DNA of 64,000 nucleotides, from the NCBI GenBank assembly GCA_001247695.2, contig LGRX02025929.1:1-64000 (forward strand), read 5' to 3'. A program made the position numbers and the translations under genes. The first letter of the stretch is position 1, and each line of letters opens with the position of its first letter. Below are positions 1 to 10,143 of the stretch, piece after piece. The DNA comes from Cymbomonas tetramitiformis. Lineage: Eukaryota; Chlorophyta; Pyramimonadophyceae; Pyramimonadales; Pyramimonadaceae. The notes beneath the pieces are model-generated. The model was not told the origin of the DNA. It ran no database searches and saw only the letters and a list, made by a program, of their open reading frames with translations.

Positions 1-100
1 AGTGCGCCTGCCTCCGGCCGTTTGATGCTGGCAGCTTCAGAAGTGCGCCTGCCCCCGGCCGTTCGATGCCGGCAGCTTCAGAAGTGCGCCTGCCCCCGGC
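1..100. repeat. 41-bp tandem repeat, about 2.4 copies
   Basis: A unit beginning AGTGCGCCTGCC and ending GGCAGCTTCAGA starts at 1 and 42, with a partial third copy from 83. The copies differ by a few transitions. The array probably continues to the left of the window. The short open frames over it are products of the repeat. Confidence 0.85.
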
Positions 101-578
101 TGGAGGACGGTGCATGCTCGCCCCTTCCAGAGGTCTGTAGCTGGCCGAGGATGGCAACATCACGAGTCGATATCCAGCATCCAAACAGGAGGACGGCTCT
201 GACGGGCAGAAGCGCGGAGGGCGGGGCTTGGCTCAGGAAGTGTCGGGATGCTGGTGGGGGTTGAGGAATGGGAATACAACTTGCTGAAAAGAGCGGAGTG
301 GTACATTCCATCCCGGGCTGATCGAACAACGCACTCTGTGGTTCCCCGGAGACGCGCCCTGCAAAGGGGGTGAAACTGCCCAGTATGCATGGTGGGGCAT
401 GGGAGCGCACCACATTCACCCCCTGGGAGCTCTTGGGAGCTCTGGGCTGTGAGGCAAAACCTGGGGGCAATGGCAGCTGCAGGTTGAGCATGGCTAAGCC
501 TGTGAGAGAGTGCAAAGTGAAGTTAGCTAGAAATCAGCATTTGCTTGCAGAGAAGTGTGCTGCTGAGGGCCAAGCAGC
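101..578. other. no gene recognised
   Basis: Mixed-composition sequence between two minisatellites. Open frames on both strands are short and show no domain, splice structure or recognisable start. Confidence 0.5.
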
Positions 579-798
579 GCTGACAGGGCACAGGGGATCT
601 CGCTGAGCAAGCAGCGCTGACAGGGCACAGGTGATCTCACTGAGCAAGCAGTGCTGACAGGGCACAGGTGATCTCACTGAGCAAGCAGCTGACAGGGCAC
701 AGGTGATCTCACTGAGCAAGCAGCGCTGACAGGGCACAGGTGATCTCGCTGATGCAAGCAGCGCTGACAGGGCACAGGTGATCTCACTGAGCAAGCAG
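579..798. repeat. 37-bp minisatellite, 6 copies
   Basis: Units start near 579, 616, 653, 687, 724 and 762, each beginning GCTGACAGGGCACAGG and ending AGCAAGCAGC. One copy is 3 bp short and one has a 1-bp insertion. The minus-strand reading frame across it (repeated ITCALSA) is a consequence of the repeat and not a gene. Confidence 0.9.
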
Positions 799-1439
799 CG
801 CTGTGTGTCCAAGGAGCGCGAGGCCCTCAGGGCCTTGTTTGTGGTGATTACCCTCGACATGGGGAACAGGCGTATGCGCAGCAATGCCTCCTTTTTGAGG
901 GTGAGGGATGCGCGGCAGGGAGATGGGTTTAGGCGCAAAGGGGAGGGGGAGTGTGCAGGTGCCTCCGCATTCATCCATTGACAGCGCCAGTGTTTGAGCT
1001 GGAGGCAGAGATCCCCTTGAACACCCTTAAAGGGGCGCGTGCCCTGGGAGTGCGTGCGGGGGAGCGAAGCATGGCGGGAGCGCCGAGCCTGCAGGGCATG
1101 CAGTCGGCCGAGGGGATGGCAAGCGCAGTGGCTGTGGAGAGCTGGGGAGCCCGCGGGGTGGTAGACGGGGACCTCCTGGCTCAACTGGCTCACCTGCGCC
1201 TCGCAGAGCTGGAAGCCGTGCTCGGTGACCCCCGATCCCCCACTCGCCACCTTGCACCTTCGATCCTTTGCGCATAATTCAATGTTACTACCCTGCCCTG
1301 CATGCTGTATCCTCCACTGGGATGTTGGCCGGCATGCCTCCTGCCCTTCCCTGTGTGCACAGATCTTCAAACCAATTTCTGGGACAACTTTTGTATTTAG
1401 TCAAACACCAGATTGCCTTAAAAACACAACTTGTATACA
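799..1439. other. no gene recognised
   Basis: G-rich sequence (about 900-1,200) passing into mixed sequence. Overlapping open frames on both strands have no domain or splice evidence. Confidence 0.45.
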
Positions 1440-1600
1440 ATATGTGCCCATGCTGAGGATTGAGGGACTCGGCGCACACTTCAGGACTTGCATCCAGATC
1501 TTGGGGGCCTCGAGGACCCCCTAAGCCTCACGAAGCCACCCGAGTGCCTCTGCCCACCCGCACCAGGCCGCCTCGCTAGAACCAACTTATCCACCCTTCG
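1440..1600 (+). repeat. old copy of dispersed repeat family A
   Basis: Contains an eroded version of the unit seen in tandem at 49.37-50.1 kb: a CGCACACTTCAGGAC block, an ATCCAGATCTTGG block, then GGACCCCCTAAGCCTCACG and GCCACCCGAG. The order of the blocks is the same as in the better-preserved copies, so this is a true diverged copy. Confidence 0.6.
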
Positions 1601-1882
1601 AGCTGCCCGAACTTTCCCAACCACCTCGGCCTCCATCGAGAGCTGCCAGCGCCCTGCCCCCTAAGTGCTTTAAACCACTGTCCAGCATCTGTCTCCCCAT
1701 CCACAACCTGCTGAGTATCCGGAAGTGACTTTCTAGAACGGGAATGAGAATGGTAACTTGCATTTGTTCCTCCACAATCTAAGCGCCGCCATCTATCTGC
1801 GCCTGCAGCCCCCTTCTGCTAACAGTCACCCTGTCATACTGAACTCCTGACACTGAGTGCTCTGTGGCTGGCTGGGAGCTTG

Positions 1883-1960
1883 CCCCCTGCGCCCTGGATC
1901 TGCGATGCGCCGGCCATCCTGCGCCCTGGATCTGCGATGCGCCGGCCATCCTGCGCTTTC
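1883..1960. repeat. 32-bp direct repeat, 2 copies plus part
   Basis: The phrase CTGCGCCCTGGATCTGCGAT followed by GCGCCGGCCATC occurs back to back with no internal change. Confidence 0.8.
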
Positions 1961-1999
1961 TCCACCTGGGGTCCCGGTTGGCGCGCCGCGATGCCGTGC

Positions 2000-2165
2000 T
2001 GTGTGCTTATCCTTGGACCGATTCCTTTGGCACACCGTAGCTGCAGAAAATCGGCTGCATTGTTTACCCACACCGGGGATCAAAGGATTGAGCACACAGT
2101 TCGTACACTCATTCAGATTTTCCGGAGCTCGCCAGTGGAGCACACTCTCTAAGCATAACCGGGCC
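2000..2165 (+). repeat. copy of dispersed repeat family A
   Basis: Begins TGCTTATCCTTGGACCGA, continues through TTTGGCACACCGTAGC and CCGGGGATCAAAGGATTGAG, and ends with a CCGGAGCTCGCCAGTGGAG block. All of these have close counterparts, in the same order, in the tandem copies at 49.37-50.1 kb. This copy is less eroded than the one at 1,440. Confidence 0.75.
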
Positions 2166-2254
2166 ACTTGAGCCCTTCTCTGTCAAAATACTGCCCCTAG
2201 TGCGGCAGCAGCGACTGTGATAGTAGGGGTTGCTGGGCCAGGGTTGTTTCTGGG

Positions 2255-2470
2255 GGCATGACCTCCGCCAAATCTGCGCACCTGCACGGGTCTCGGGCAC
2301 TCCGCCAAATCTGCGCACCTGCACGGGTCTCGGGCACTCCGCCAAATCTGCGCACCTGTACACGCCAAATCTGCGCACCTGCCGGGCACCTCACAAATCT
2401 GCGCACCTGCACGGTCTCGGGCACTCCGCCAAATCTGCACACCTGCACGGGTCTCGGGCACTATCAGCTA
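2255..2470. repeat. 36-37-bp minisatellite, about 6 copies
   Basis: Repeats of CGCCAAATCTGCGCACCTGC followed by ACGGGTCTCGGGCACTC. Middle units are shortened to about 20-25 bp. Open frames on either strand are repeat artefacts. Confidence 0.9.
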
Positions 2471-2479
2471 TCTGCGCAT

Positions 2480-3545
2480 TTACATCTCTTCAGCATAACT
2501 CCAGCTGCCTGCCCATGTGTGATCAGAGGTTCAATGGTGTGCCCGTGTTCTGAAGTGTAGCCACGCCCTTTGACCATGATTTAAGAGTTGGGTAGGCGTG
2601 TGCTGAGACAATTAGATTAGACATCTTCTCAAGTGATGGCCCTTATTCAGCTCTCAATCCTGCAAATCATGACGCGTGTGGCGGGGATGAGCATTTGTCG
2701 GACAGGTGACGATCTTAAGCCAGAAGAAATCATAGAAGTTGTTGGACTTACACGCCGTTGCATGCGCACCCCGACCCACTATGTGTAGTTCCCTGGGTGT
2801 TTGAAGTATCCGGCAACTGTGTGCATAGATGTAGCCCTTGACAGGGTAATAACGTCAGTATTGATGTAGATAATCTGTACAGTTGAATTATTTGTCGAAT
2901 AACGTGTTGTGGGCACACTATGTGGACAGTAACACATTATATTAACTCTTACTTTCTAGCAGTCCTGTAGGGTGGTATAGGATTACTTAGCCAATTGTAT
3001 AGGATTAGGAAGCCATCAGTCTGAGCGATCGCTCACCCTAAATAACCCTAGTAAGCTAGAAGACTGCCATGCTAGATTCTGTTAGATCCGGCATCTATCA
3101 TCTGGTAGCTACATGTCAGTGACCCAATCTATGAAATTAAGTCAGTTCTTCTTTGATTATCTTTTTTTAATTCTGATCTCTCATCTGATTCAGCATTTTA
3201 ACATCAGTCATGCTTATGACTCTGGATCTGTCAGTATTGTGACTGTCATACAGTTCCTTCGTCATATATCGTAGACTCATTATGTTGTGTCATCCTACTT
3301 GACTATCACACGGCCATACGGTGTTGTCATACTGTCATAATGTCATACCACGTCATACTATGTCCCCTAGTACAACTCCCACCCCCGTTAGGTGTGAACC
3401 GTCCTCGCGAACATTCACAGGGTGATCACTTGGCAACTGCTATGTCTCTAATAGGGTCCATCTGCTCATCAGAGGTTTCAGGCGAGCTTCCTCAAGGTCA
3501 CGCTGCCAACGCTCACCATTGATTCCACCCAGCCTTTCACGACTG
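2480..3545. other. no gene; short GTCATA-rich stretch
   Basis: AT-rich sequence with no convincing coding region. From about 3,160 to 3,360 the word GTCATA recurs many times on both strands without a fixed period. Confidence 0.5.
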
Positions 3546-3549
3546 ATAT

Positions 3550-4180
3550 CTAGGGCAGGTCTTCAACGTGGCTCTCGTTGAAGTCTTCCGTGTACTCCCG
3601 CGTCGTAGTCCGCGATGTATGCTCCAGTACCGCGTTTACGTCCTCAATGTTCTCGCTCAAGTGCAACTCGCAGAACAGGTGGTGTAACAGCGCGCGAGGT
3701 ACTGCGTACACTGCTCGAGCGGATCCCATTCTGGGTACGTTAGACGCACTGTTCACAGATCGAGAAGGGTTCTCATGCTTCTTGAGCGTGGCCTTAGCAG
3801 GGCAAGACGTGGTTCTAGTGCATTGCAGCAGGGACACGCTTATCGGTGCGTTCGTCCAGATATGTGTAGGCTCCATGATACGGGGATCCATAGCGGCAAA
3901 GCATGGTCAGGTGTGGTTCTGAGAGGCCTCGCATCACTGGTCGTGTGTGCAGTCTGCGAGTGGCGTCGCCTGCTGGATTCTCGATCAAGTAGTAGGCGGG
4001 ATCGTGGAAGTCAATTATCTCCCTGGTACGTTGTACTCGCCGGTCCGCAGTCTTAATGTCGGACTCTCCGGTGGTCGTGGCTTTGTTGTACTCGGTGCAG
4101 GGAGGGCTGGCCCAGAATACGTCGAAGTAATGCCTGGGATATTGTCGGTAATCCCACTTTAGGGTGTGTGCCCGGAGCAC
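3550..4180 (-). pseudogene. C5-cytosine DNA methyltransferase fragment with a frameshift
   Basis: Two minus-strand frames belong to one protein. The first (4,180 to 3,815) has the reading DVFWASPPCTEYNKATTTG, which matches the catalytic PC motif (motif IV) of C5-cytosine methyltransferases, then RTREIIDF, then YYLIENPAG, which matches the ENP motif (motif VI), and CRYGSPY. The second (3,891 to 3,550) continues in another frame with EPTHIWTNAPISV and AVYAVPRALLHHLF, the usual follow-on in small phage- or element-type Dcm-like enzymes. A single-base indel near 3,885 would join them. The SAM-binding motif I region is not visible upstream, so the copy is truncated as well as frameshifted. The family moves a methyl group from SAM to cytosine C5. 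Its neighbours here are all element relics, so an element origin is more likely than a host maintenance enzyme. The family call is firm; origin is inference. Confidence 0.75.
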
Positions 4181-4192
4181 AGCTATAAGGGG

Positions 4193-4220
4193 AATTGGGG
4201 TTAGGGTTTAGGGAGTTACA
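4193..4220 (+). repeat. short telomere-like tract
   Basis: GGGGTTAGGGTTTAGGGAG resembles the plant-type TTTAGGG telomere repeat but covers only about two units, and a reverse-oriented TAAACCCTACCCC follows at about 4,230. It may be an interstitial scar or chance. Confidence 0.3.
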
Positions 4221-4229
4221 TGTTACTCA

Positions 4230-4905
4230 TAAACCCTACCCCAAACGGGTGTGGGAAATACTATCCGATTTACCAGCATTAGCGTACAGAACCGACGATT
4301 ACCTGCGGTCAGATATTTACAGTCGAGAAATACGGGCCTCGATCGACCGAGTCGATCGATAATTATGACCTCGATCTTTATGACAGTCGACTCGAACGAT
4401 AATTATGACTACCGTACATTATGACAGTCGACGATGACGTCAGTCCTGCGATAATTGATTCAGCATTCGGGTCGTCGGGTGACGACTACGAACTATGACA
4501 ATAGTACCAAGAGGAGGTACTCATGTCATCAACGATGTCCACGTCATCATACAGTTTCGATTCATCATTCCTTCATTTCAAGTGATTCGGGTGACAGCCT
4601 GTACTGTCACCCAACCGACGTCAGCACCGTACGATATAGGAATCTAGGATCAGACCGTAGCACATCGATATGAATTAATTATAGGACCTGCCTGATGACA
4701 TCCTGACTTCGGACCTCTGTTGCTTGTGCTTTTCTTGAAGGAACTTGGTAACTTTTTCATTATTCTCTTTTACCTTTCAGTGAACACCGCCTCTAGTACT
4801 AGTTGTTTTTAGCCTAGCATAAATTCGTCTCAACCTTGAAGTCCAATCCGACTTCAGATTCTTAGTATCCATTCATCGACACATCCGAAACTGCTTCCAT
4901 TGCAC
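4230..4905. other. no gene; possible LTR sequence
   Basis: Between 4,330 and 4,440 the words TCGATCGA, GTCGA and ATAATTATGAC recur. No coding region is recognised. The 3' part lies just upstream of the primer-binding-site-like motif at 4,920 and could be the end of an LTR. I could not find a matching second LTR in the window. Confidence 0.35.
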
Positions 4906-4916
4906 AGTTTGGTCCA

Positions 4917-4931
4917 ATTCGGTATCAGAAC
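4917..4931 (+). promoter_or_regulatory. LTR-retrotransposon primer-binding-site-like motif
   Basis: The phrase CCA-ATT-CGGTATCAGAAC resembles an LTR end (CA), a 3-nt spacer and a tRNA-iMet-type primer binding site (family form TGGTATCAGAGC, 10 of 12 matching). It sits upstream of the Pro/Ala-rich gag-like stretch. No paired LTR was found, so this rests on one short match. Confidence 0.4.
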
Positions 4932-5372
4932 GTAGTTCTGACTACGTCAAACTCTTTAGGTCAACTTTCCTTGCTCCCACACTTAAGGAACAAGGACCAT
5001 CTTATCTCAGGACTTTGGTTAGACGGTGTGCTGCTGGGGTGCCGAGTTTCGGCATCTTGTTCAGCGGAGCCACTTCTACCAGGTCCTGTTGATACTTAGA
5101 GCCCAAAACCTCGAGGGGTGACTGGCCGGCTGCAGGATGTGGTGGTGAAAGTCAACGGACAAGCCCCCCACATAGTGTTAAGAGCGTTGGCCGAGCCCCA
5201 CTAGCCCACTGGTTATCCCCACTCGGGTCAGAACAGCTTTCTACCGGTTCTCATAGCCGGTTTTCGCCTTCCTGAGCCCCAAGAGGCCCAAACGGACCCC
5301 TCAGTACTGGGGGAGCACCTGAGTGACACCTCACCAGCTGTAACAGCCCTAGACAGCTCACAAAACCGTTAC

Positions 5373-6077
5373 ATGAACCCCAATATGCCACTGACGTCTG
5401 TGACCCCACCGTCACCAGGGCTGGACAGCCCACCAGTGGGCACTGGTCCCACTGGTTCAGAGGGCCCGGAGGACCTGCAGTTTCCGCCCTTAGCCAGCCC
5501 TATTCTGGGTCTTCCGGAGGGGAGCCACCCCACCTTGTCCTCCGACACCCAAGACCTCTTGGGTATGCTGGGAGGAGAGGCAGGGTTTGGGGCAAACCCT
5601 AGCCTGGAAGCTGCAGCCCCCTGGTTTGGGCCACCTCTACCTGTCCACCCTTGGGTGCTACCTCCTGGGAGCATGGTGCTTTCAGCACCCCCGGCAGCCC
5701 AACCCAGTCCAGCCGCTGTGCCGGTCACCGCGGGTGGGCGTAACCTACTACACCTCTGCACCACCGGCTGCCCAACCCAGCCCTGCTGCTGCAGTTCCAG
5801 TTACCGCAGGCTGGAGGGGTGACATATTACCCGCCCACAACCTGCAGGGGCCGTGGGGCTGGAGACACCTGGGCCCCCGGGGGGATACTACGGGGGAGTG
5901 ATGCAGGGCGCATGGGGAACGCCGCACACTCCAGCTCCCTTCGTGTACTCAGAGAGTACCGAGTTTAACCTCTGGCTTATTTTGGAAGTCTTACTGGAAT
6001 ACGCGACACGGGAGTTCCCAATGGGCGATCCTTTCCTCCTCGGTCGGCGCACTAACCTCACGCCGAATATCCTCTGA
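5373..6077 (+). pseudogene. Pro/Ala/Gly-rich gag-like reading frame, frameshifted
   Basis: The frame from 5,373 encodes a Pro/Gly/Ser-rich protein (for example PPSPGLDSPPVGTGPTG) and runs to about 5,730. A duplicated block reading PPAAQPSPAAVPVTAGG follows. The coding sense then moves to another frame (TYYTSAPPAAQPSPAAAVP), and later to a third (GPPGGYYGGVMQGAWGTPHT) ending at 6,077. No zinc knuckle, protease or polymerase motif is visible. The position downstream of a PBS-like motif suggests a gag N-terminal region, but the composition alone could also be a structural protein. Frame changes inside a duplicated block suggest decay by slippage. Confidence 0.35.
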
Positions 6078-7123
6078 GACTGCAGGTCCGTTCGTTCTCT
6101 CCGTTTCCGTGTTCGTAATTAAAGGTGTCTCCACTTGAGGTTCAGTTAGAGGTTCTGGTTCGTGACGTCCCTGAGCTGACTCGTCACCCTGACCCTCACG
6201 ACGAGCGCTCTGACGATTACGGTGCCGCCCACCCCTAGTGGTGCGCTGCCTGGTCCTCCGGGTGGTAGAGGAGGTTCCATTTCCAGATTCAATAACCTCA
6301 AACGCAGCCGTTGCACTACGGGTTCTTCGTTGCTTCTACGATGAACTGCACCATGTTGGCCTAGGTACGACGGCCAGAGTTTCTAACTGATTTTCGAATG
6401 CCTCCGGTTTAACAACGAGCGCAACTCCCGCGTGCTTCATTGTACCGGGAACAATTAACTTGCGATGTGCCGATGTCACGCATCGGTAGTACCTGAAATC
6501 CGTGCTGTCATCGATCGAGGTGTCATGGTTTGCACCGGAAATCATCAAATTTTGCTCCCGGAAAATTAAAACCTTATTATAAAGAGTACCAAGATGCACG
6601 TAGGTTTCTCCACTTCCATCAGGTGGGGTTGGAAGGCAGTGCGAGCTCCTCTCGTAGTAGGCGTTGGTGGTCCGATTGCTGCTAGCTAAGATCCCTGGGA
6701 GGCTTGCTTCGGCTCGTTCGTCTTCCGGCGTCGGGTCAACCGTACTCCTTGCTCTACTGGCTTCTCCTCTTCCTCCTCGAATATGCGTAGGGCGGGCTCC
6801 AGTCTTCCGCCTTTGCCCTCCAGGTCTTCTCTCGTTCTCCATTGGTTGTGGCTGCTGGGCAGCCCTTTTTATTTGGTGAGCCATTCCTGCACCGCGTGGT
6901 CGCCTCTTCCTCCTAGATAGCTTGCGAGTGCGGGTGCGGAGTATTCGCTCCACCTCGACTTCACGTTGGCCTTCCACCATAACTTGCGGTTGTGGCGCCT
7001 CATCAGCCTGTCTGTCCACACACTGCCGGGCTCCCGATACGACAGGCGTCAGTCTGTCAGCGGTGAAGACGTCGTGCATGTTCCACATGACCGGGAGTTC
7101 CAGTCGATAAGCTGAGGGGGCTC
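5997..7123 (-). pseudogene. Ty3/gypsy integrase C-terminal region
   Basis: On the minus strand the frame reads GAPSAYRLELPVMWNMHDVF, then TADRLTPV and a VEGQREVEVERILRTR block. This is the classic end of a Ty3/gypsy integrase, where AYRLELP, a (M/I)H-(D/N)VF, a LxP and EVExIL occur in this order. After it comes a basic, low-complexity tail (KLSRRKRRPRG) and about 150 residues without a recognised domain. An in-frame TAG at 6,336-6,338 is followed by about 110 more open codons (RRTRQRTTRGGRHRNRQSAR) to 5,997. Upstream of 7,123 the integrase core is missing because an unrelated dispersed repeat begins at about 7,140. This is therefore a 5'-truncated relic, on the opposite strand to the gag-like stretch beside it. 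Confidence 0.7.
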
Positions 7124-7139
7124 CGCGGTCTTGCTACTG

Positions 7140-7800
7140 CCGCGGGCTAACGGTGCGAATAGGTTGAGCTATGCCGGATCGGTATGCGACTGGCTGACCA
7201 CGGTGTGCAAGAGCTAAAGCCCACGATGTGCTTGCGCGGGGTGGGCAGAGCTGCGCAAAAGCCGGAGACAGATATCAGTTTGCAGGATGTAAGCTGACGG
7301 CATCGTGGCTCGGGTGACTTGGGCTGAGCTATGCATGAGCCAGGGCTAACGGTATTTTGCAAATGATGGGATGAGTTGAGAATTACTGCATGGAGCTAGG
7401 TAGGGCTGCCAGTGTGCCACTTTCGCAGCACTATTGTTGAATCTGTGCACGATTTGTGCGCATTCTCTAGTGGTGCGTGTGCTCACTTGCACGTGATGTG
7501 GTTCGCAGGTAGCTGCGTTAATGTCATTTTGGCTGAGTGTGGCACACGGTGTTGCTCCGAATCAATACGGGTGTTACCTTCCTTGTACACATAATCCTTG
7601 CTCACCCGGTAGTACTAGGCAGGTGATATAGCAAACTTGTTACTTTGCCAAAACCCTGGGTTACCTGGTGCATTTGACTATCTCCGCGACGAATATAATT
7701 ATTTCATGTCATTTATGATATCAATATTTATAATAGATTGTTACATGCGAGTTGGTGCTAAATGTGAGTTGACGCTACAACATATATACACACACATACA
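7140..7800 (-). repeat. dispersed repeat family B, inverted relative to 57 kb
   Basis: Reverse complement of the block at 57.03-57.73 kb. Shared phrases, in the same order when one copy is inverted, include AAACCCTGGGTTACCTGG, TGAGCAAGGATTAT, CGGAGCAACACCGTGTGCCA, CGCGCAAGCACATC and GTCAGCTTACATCCTGCAAA. Similarity covers roughly 640 bp. No coding potential is seen in either copy. Confidence 0.8.
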
Positions 7801-8170
7801 TCGTATATCAATCTAGGTATCGTAGGTTCCGTATTCTAGGTACTTCAAGATACGATAGCTCTATGTATATTAAGCACATCAGATGATCAACATCTCACGA
7901 ATGCAAAATAAAACCAAATTGATACAAAATCTTAACGCAATTGAACCAAAACATGCCATAAAAGCCCCAAATTCTAAAATCTGAAAATCCAATAACGAAA
8001 TAGAAAACACGGTAGTGGCTAAGCAAGCTCACTCATCAGTATTCTTTTTAACTATTCGCACAAATACCCACATATTGTCAGAACTAAGTGTCCGCTTTTT
8101 GGCAGCGTCGGCGCTAATACTCCCATCTTTGAAAGCGGCAGAGGAGGCGGCTGGTGCTTTTTTAATGGCG
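7800..8170. other. no gene; AT-rich
   Basis: AT-rich sequence, with a short CA/TA microsatellite just before it at 7,785. Nothing recognised. Confidence 0.5.
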
Positions 8171-8180
8171 TTATGGAAGA

Positions 8181-8999
8181 TCAGACAACCCTACTAAAAT
8201 ATGGGGCGGCGGCGGTGTGTGGGATTATTGGTCGGCGACGACAACCTTGCCTCCCGTCGGCGACGCATCGCAAGAGTAACCCTCGTATCGCACCTACCAT
8301 CTTGTACCGTCCAATGCCTTGCATAACACTTCGTACCGAATAGGCATTGTTTTTCACCCACCTTCGAATTCTTCCGTTGAAATATTCAAACACGTACATC
8401 CATGTCCCCCGGATTGGACCATACATGAGAAGTTGGTTGGGTAGGTGTGCGAGCAACAAATGCGTGTTGATCACCAGCCAGTCAGGTGAGCCATCTTTCT
8501 CCAGCGACTTCAAGTAATCGTTCACTAGATTTTGGAGTTTAGGAATATCCTGCACAATCTCCAAAAAGAAACGTAAACAACTTGTAAGATGTGTAGAAGA
8601 TGCCCAGAAGATATGCGAGATGCCTTCGGGGTGTATTCCATACCTTTGCGTCTACAATCTCCGAAGCGAGCTCCCGCGTGATTAACGTCAACTGCCTCAT
8701 CAAGTATCTTAACGTGTTTCTCCCATAGCCCTCGTCTCTTGGTGTCCACTACCCGGTCTTGGGATCGAAGCTATAAAGACGCTCATGATTCCCGTTTGAA
8801 TCATCTTCAACGCCTCGTGAAATTTGAGCGTTTTCGGCCTGGTGTCCGTCCCATTCGGACACAACGTCTTTTTATGATCGTATCCCCATGGCCTTGGCAA
8901 CTCCACGTCCGCCGAAACCCACTTCTTGACGACCTCCCGCGACCTCAAAGATGTCGACCCTTTTGCTCGCGGCGGGATCTCAAACGGACTAGTGTCCAA
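8181..8999 (-). pseudogene. DUF4218-like transposon protein fragment (CACTA-type)
   Basis: The best segment, on the minus strand from 8,564 to 8,181, reads INTHLLLAHLPNQLLMYGPI, then WMYVFEYFNGRIRRWVKN. This resembles the DUF4218 domain next to CACTA (En/Spm) transposases, which has an HLL-x-HL, a YGP(V/I), a WMY-x-FE and a VKN/VRN in this order. Upstream frames (8,749-8,525 and 8,999-8,709) are open but carry no motif I recognise. The first of them joins the DUF4218 frame if a 32-nt GT-AG segment (8,534-8,565, GTTGTTTACG to TTGTGCAG) is removed. That could be a very short intron or a frameshift. The DDE catalytic part is absent, so this is a fragment. The family call rests on motif order only. 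Confidence 0.45.
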
Positions 9000-9009
9000 C
9001 GTATTGCCA

Positions 9010-9491
9010 CAGCAACAACAGCAGATGCAGCAACTCTAGCAGCAGTTCCAACAGTTCCAGCAGCTGCAGATCCAGCAGGCACCTGAGCAGCTGCAGCAGA
9101 TGCTGATACCACAACCGAACAACAGCAGCAGTTTATGCAACCAGTGCAGCAGCAACAGTTTATTCAACCCCTGCAGCGACAACAGGTCTTCCAACCCCTG
9201 CGCAACAGCAGCCCCCGCAACAGCAGCAGTTTGATCAACCCCTGCCACAGCAGCCCCTGCAACAGCAGCAGTTTGCCCAACCCCTGCAACAGCAACCCCT
9301 GCAACAACAGCAGTTTGCCCAACCCCTGCAACAGCAACCCTTGCACCAGCAGCTGTTTGTCCAACGTACCCGTGAAGCAGTCTCAGCAACAACAACCTGG
9401 CGACCTCGCACAACTGGTCAGTGCTCGGCCATTGAAAATTTTGCGCAGCACTTCATGCAACAGCAATGGAGGCGATCTTGGGATCAGTGAT
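9010..9491 (+). pseudogene. Gln-rich reading frame with 45-bp repeats, frameshifted
   Basis: A 45-bp unit encodes a 15-residue repeat of the form QQQQFAQPLQQQPLQ. It is intact over about 9,230-9,360. The coding sense starts in one frame (QFIQPLQRQQVFQPL) and moves to another near 9,200, so at least one indel is present. The tail reads SAIENFAQHFMQQQWRRSWD and ends with TGA at 9,487-9,489. No domain is recognised. The composition resembles the Gln-rich frame at the right end of the window (62,961-63,986, minus), which may be a relative, but polyQ similarity is weak evidence. Confidence 0.4.
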
Positions 9492-9712
9492 TCCCTTTAG
9501 GCTGATAGCCTGGAAATAATGCTTTTGTAAATACAAAATATGTTTTCGAGAATCCTGTTTGGATTTTTGTGTGATATGGTGCTGCATACTTGCTGATAAG
9601 ACATACATATATATTGCGAATATGGTATCACGCCTCCCCCTAAACTGACTGAAACTGACTGATGAACCGACTGAAAACACCGATTTCCAGTATTTTGAGC
9701 GTTAAAAATAGG

Positions 9713-9892
9713 TATATATGTTATGTTATGAGCGCGCTTTGGCATGAGCGCGCCAGGCGCCCTCATGATTAGCACAAGCGCGCCAATAAGCGCGCTTGTG
9801 CTAAACAGTTTCTGGCACAAGCGCGCCAGGCGCACTCGTGCTAAAAATCGGCGCTCATATGCGCGCGGCGCGCTCATAACGTAACATATATA
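9713..9892. mobile_element. foldback element with 25-bp inverted ends
   Basis: The left end TATATATGTTATGTTATGAG (9,713 onward, followed by CGCGC) is the reverse complement of the right end (9,868-9,892) apart from one base. The interior is rich in GCGC and contains a perfect 15-bp hairpin: TTAGCACAAGCGCGC at 9,769-9,783, a 6-nt loop, and its complement at 9,790-9,804. The whole 180 bp could fold into a cruciform. It has no coding capacity. Confidence 0.65.
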
Positions 9893-10084
9893 TATATATA
9901 TATATTTCAGCATGTCTTATAATTGCTCCTAGGAGGAGCGGGGGTGTACAATTTGGTTGGAACAGAAAAGTGACAATCCTAGAATACAAATTTAAATTCT
10001 TAATTCTGGAATACATCCCAGATCTGCCTAAAACAAGCTTCCACCTTTCAAGAATGATATTTTCCAAAATTTCCCCCACTCGGG

Positions 10085-10143
10085 ACTTGTGAACCACTTT
10101 GGTGAGGTGGCCTCACCAAAGTGGCTCACCAAAGTGGTTCATA
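10085..10143. repeat. short inverted and direct repeat around CACCAAAGTGG
   Basis: CCACTTTGGTGAGG is followed within a few bases by CCTCACCAAAGTGG and then by a second GCTCACCAAAGTGG. The result is a 14-bp hairpin plus a direct repeat. Confidence 0.7.

Noticed and set aside
579..798. CRISPR-like array
   Set aside because: The 37-bp units touch each other with no unique spacers; it is a minisatellite.
9036..9413. Minus-strand Leu/Val-rich frame over the CAG-rich stretch
   Set aside because: It is the complement of the Gln-rich repeat and has no independent support.
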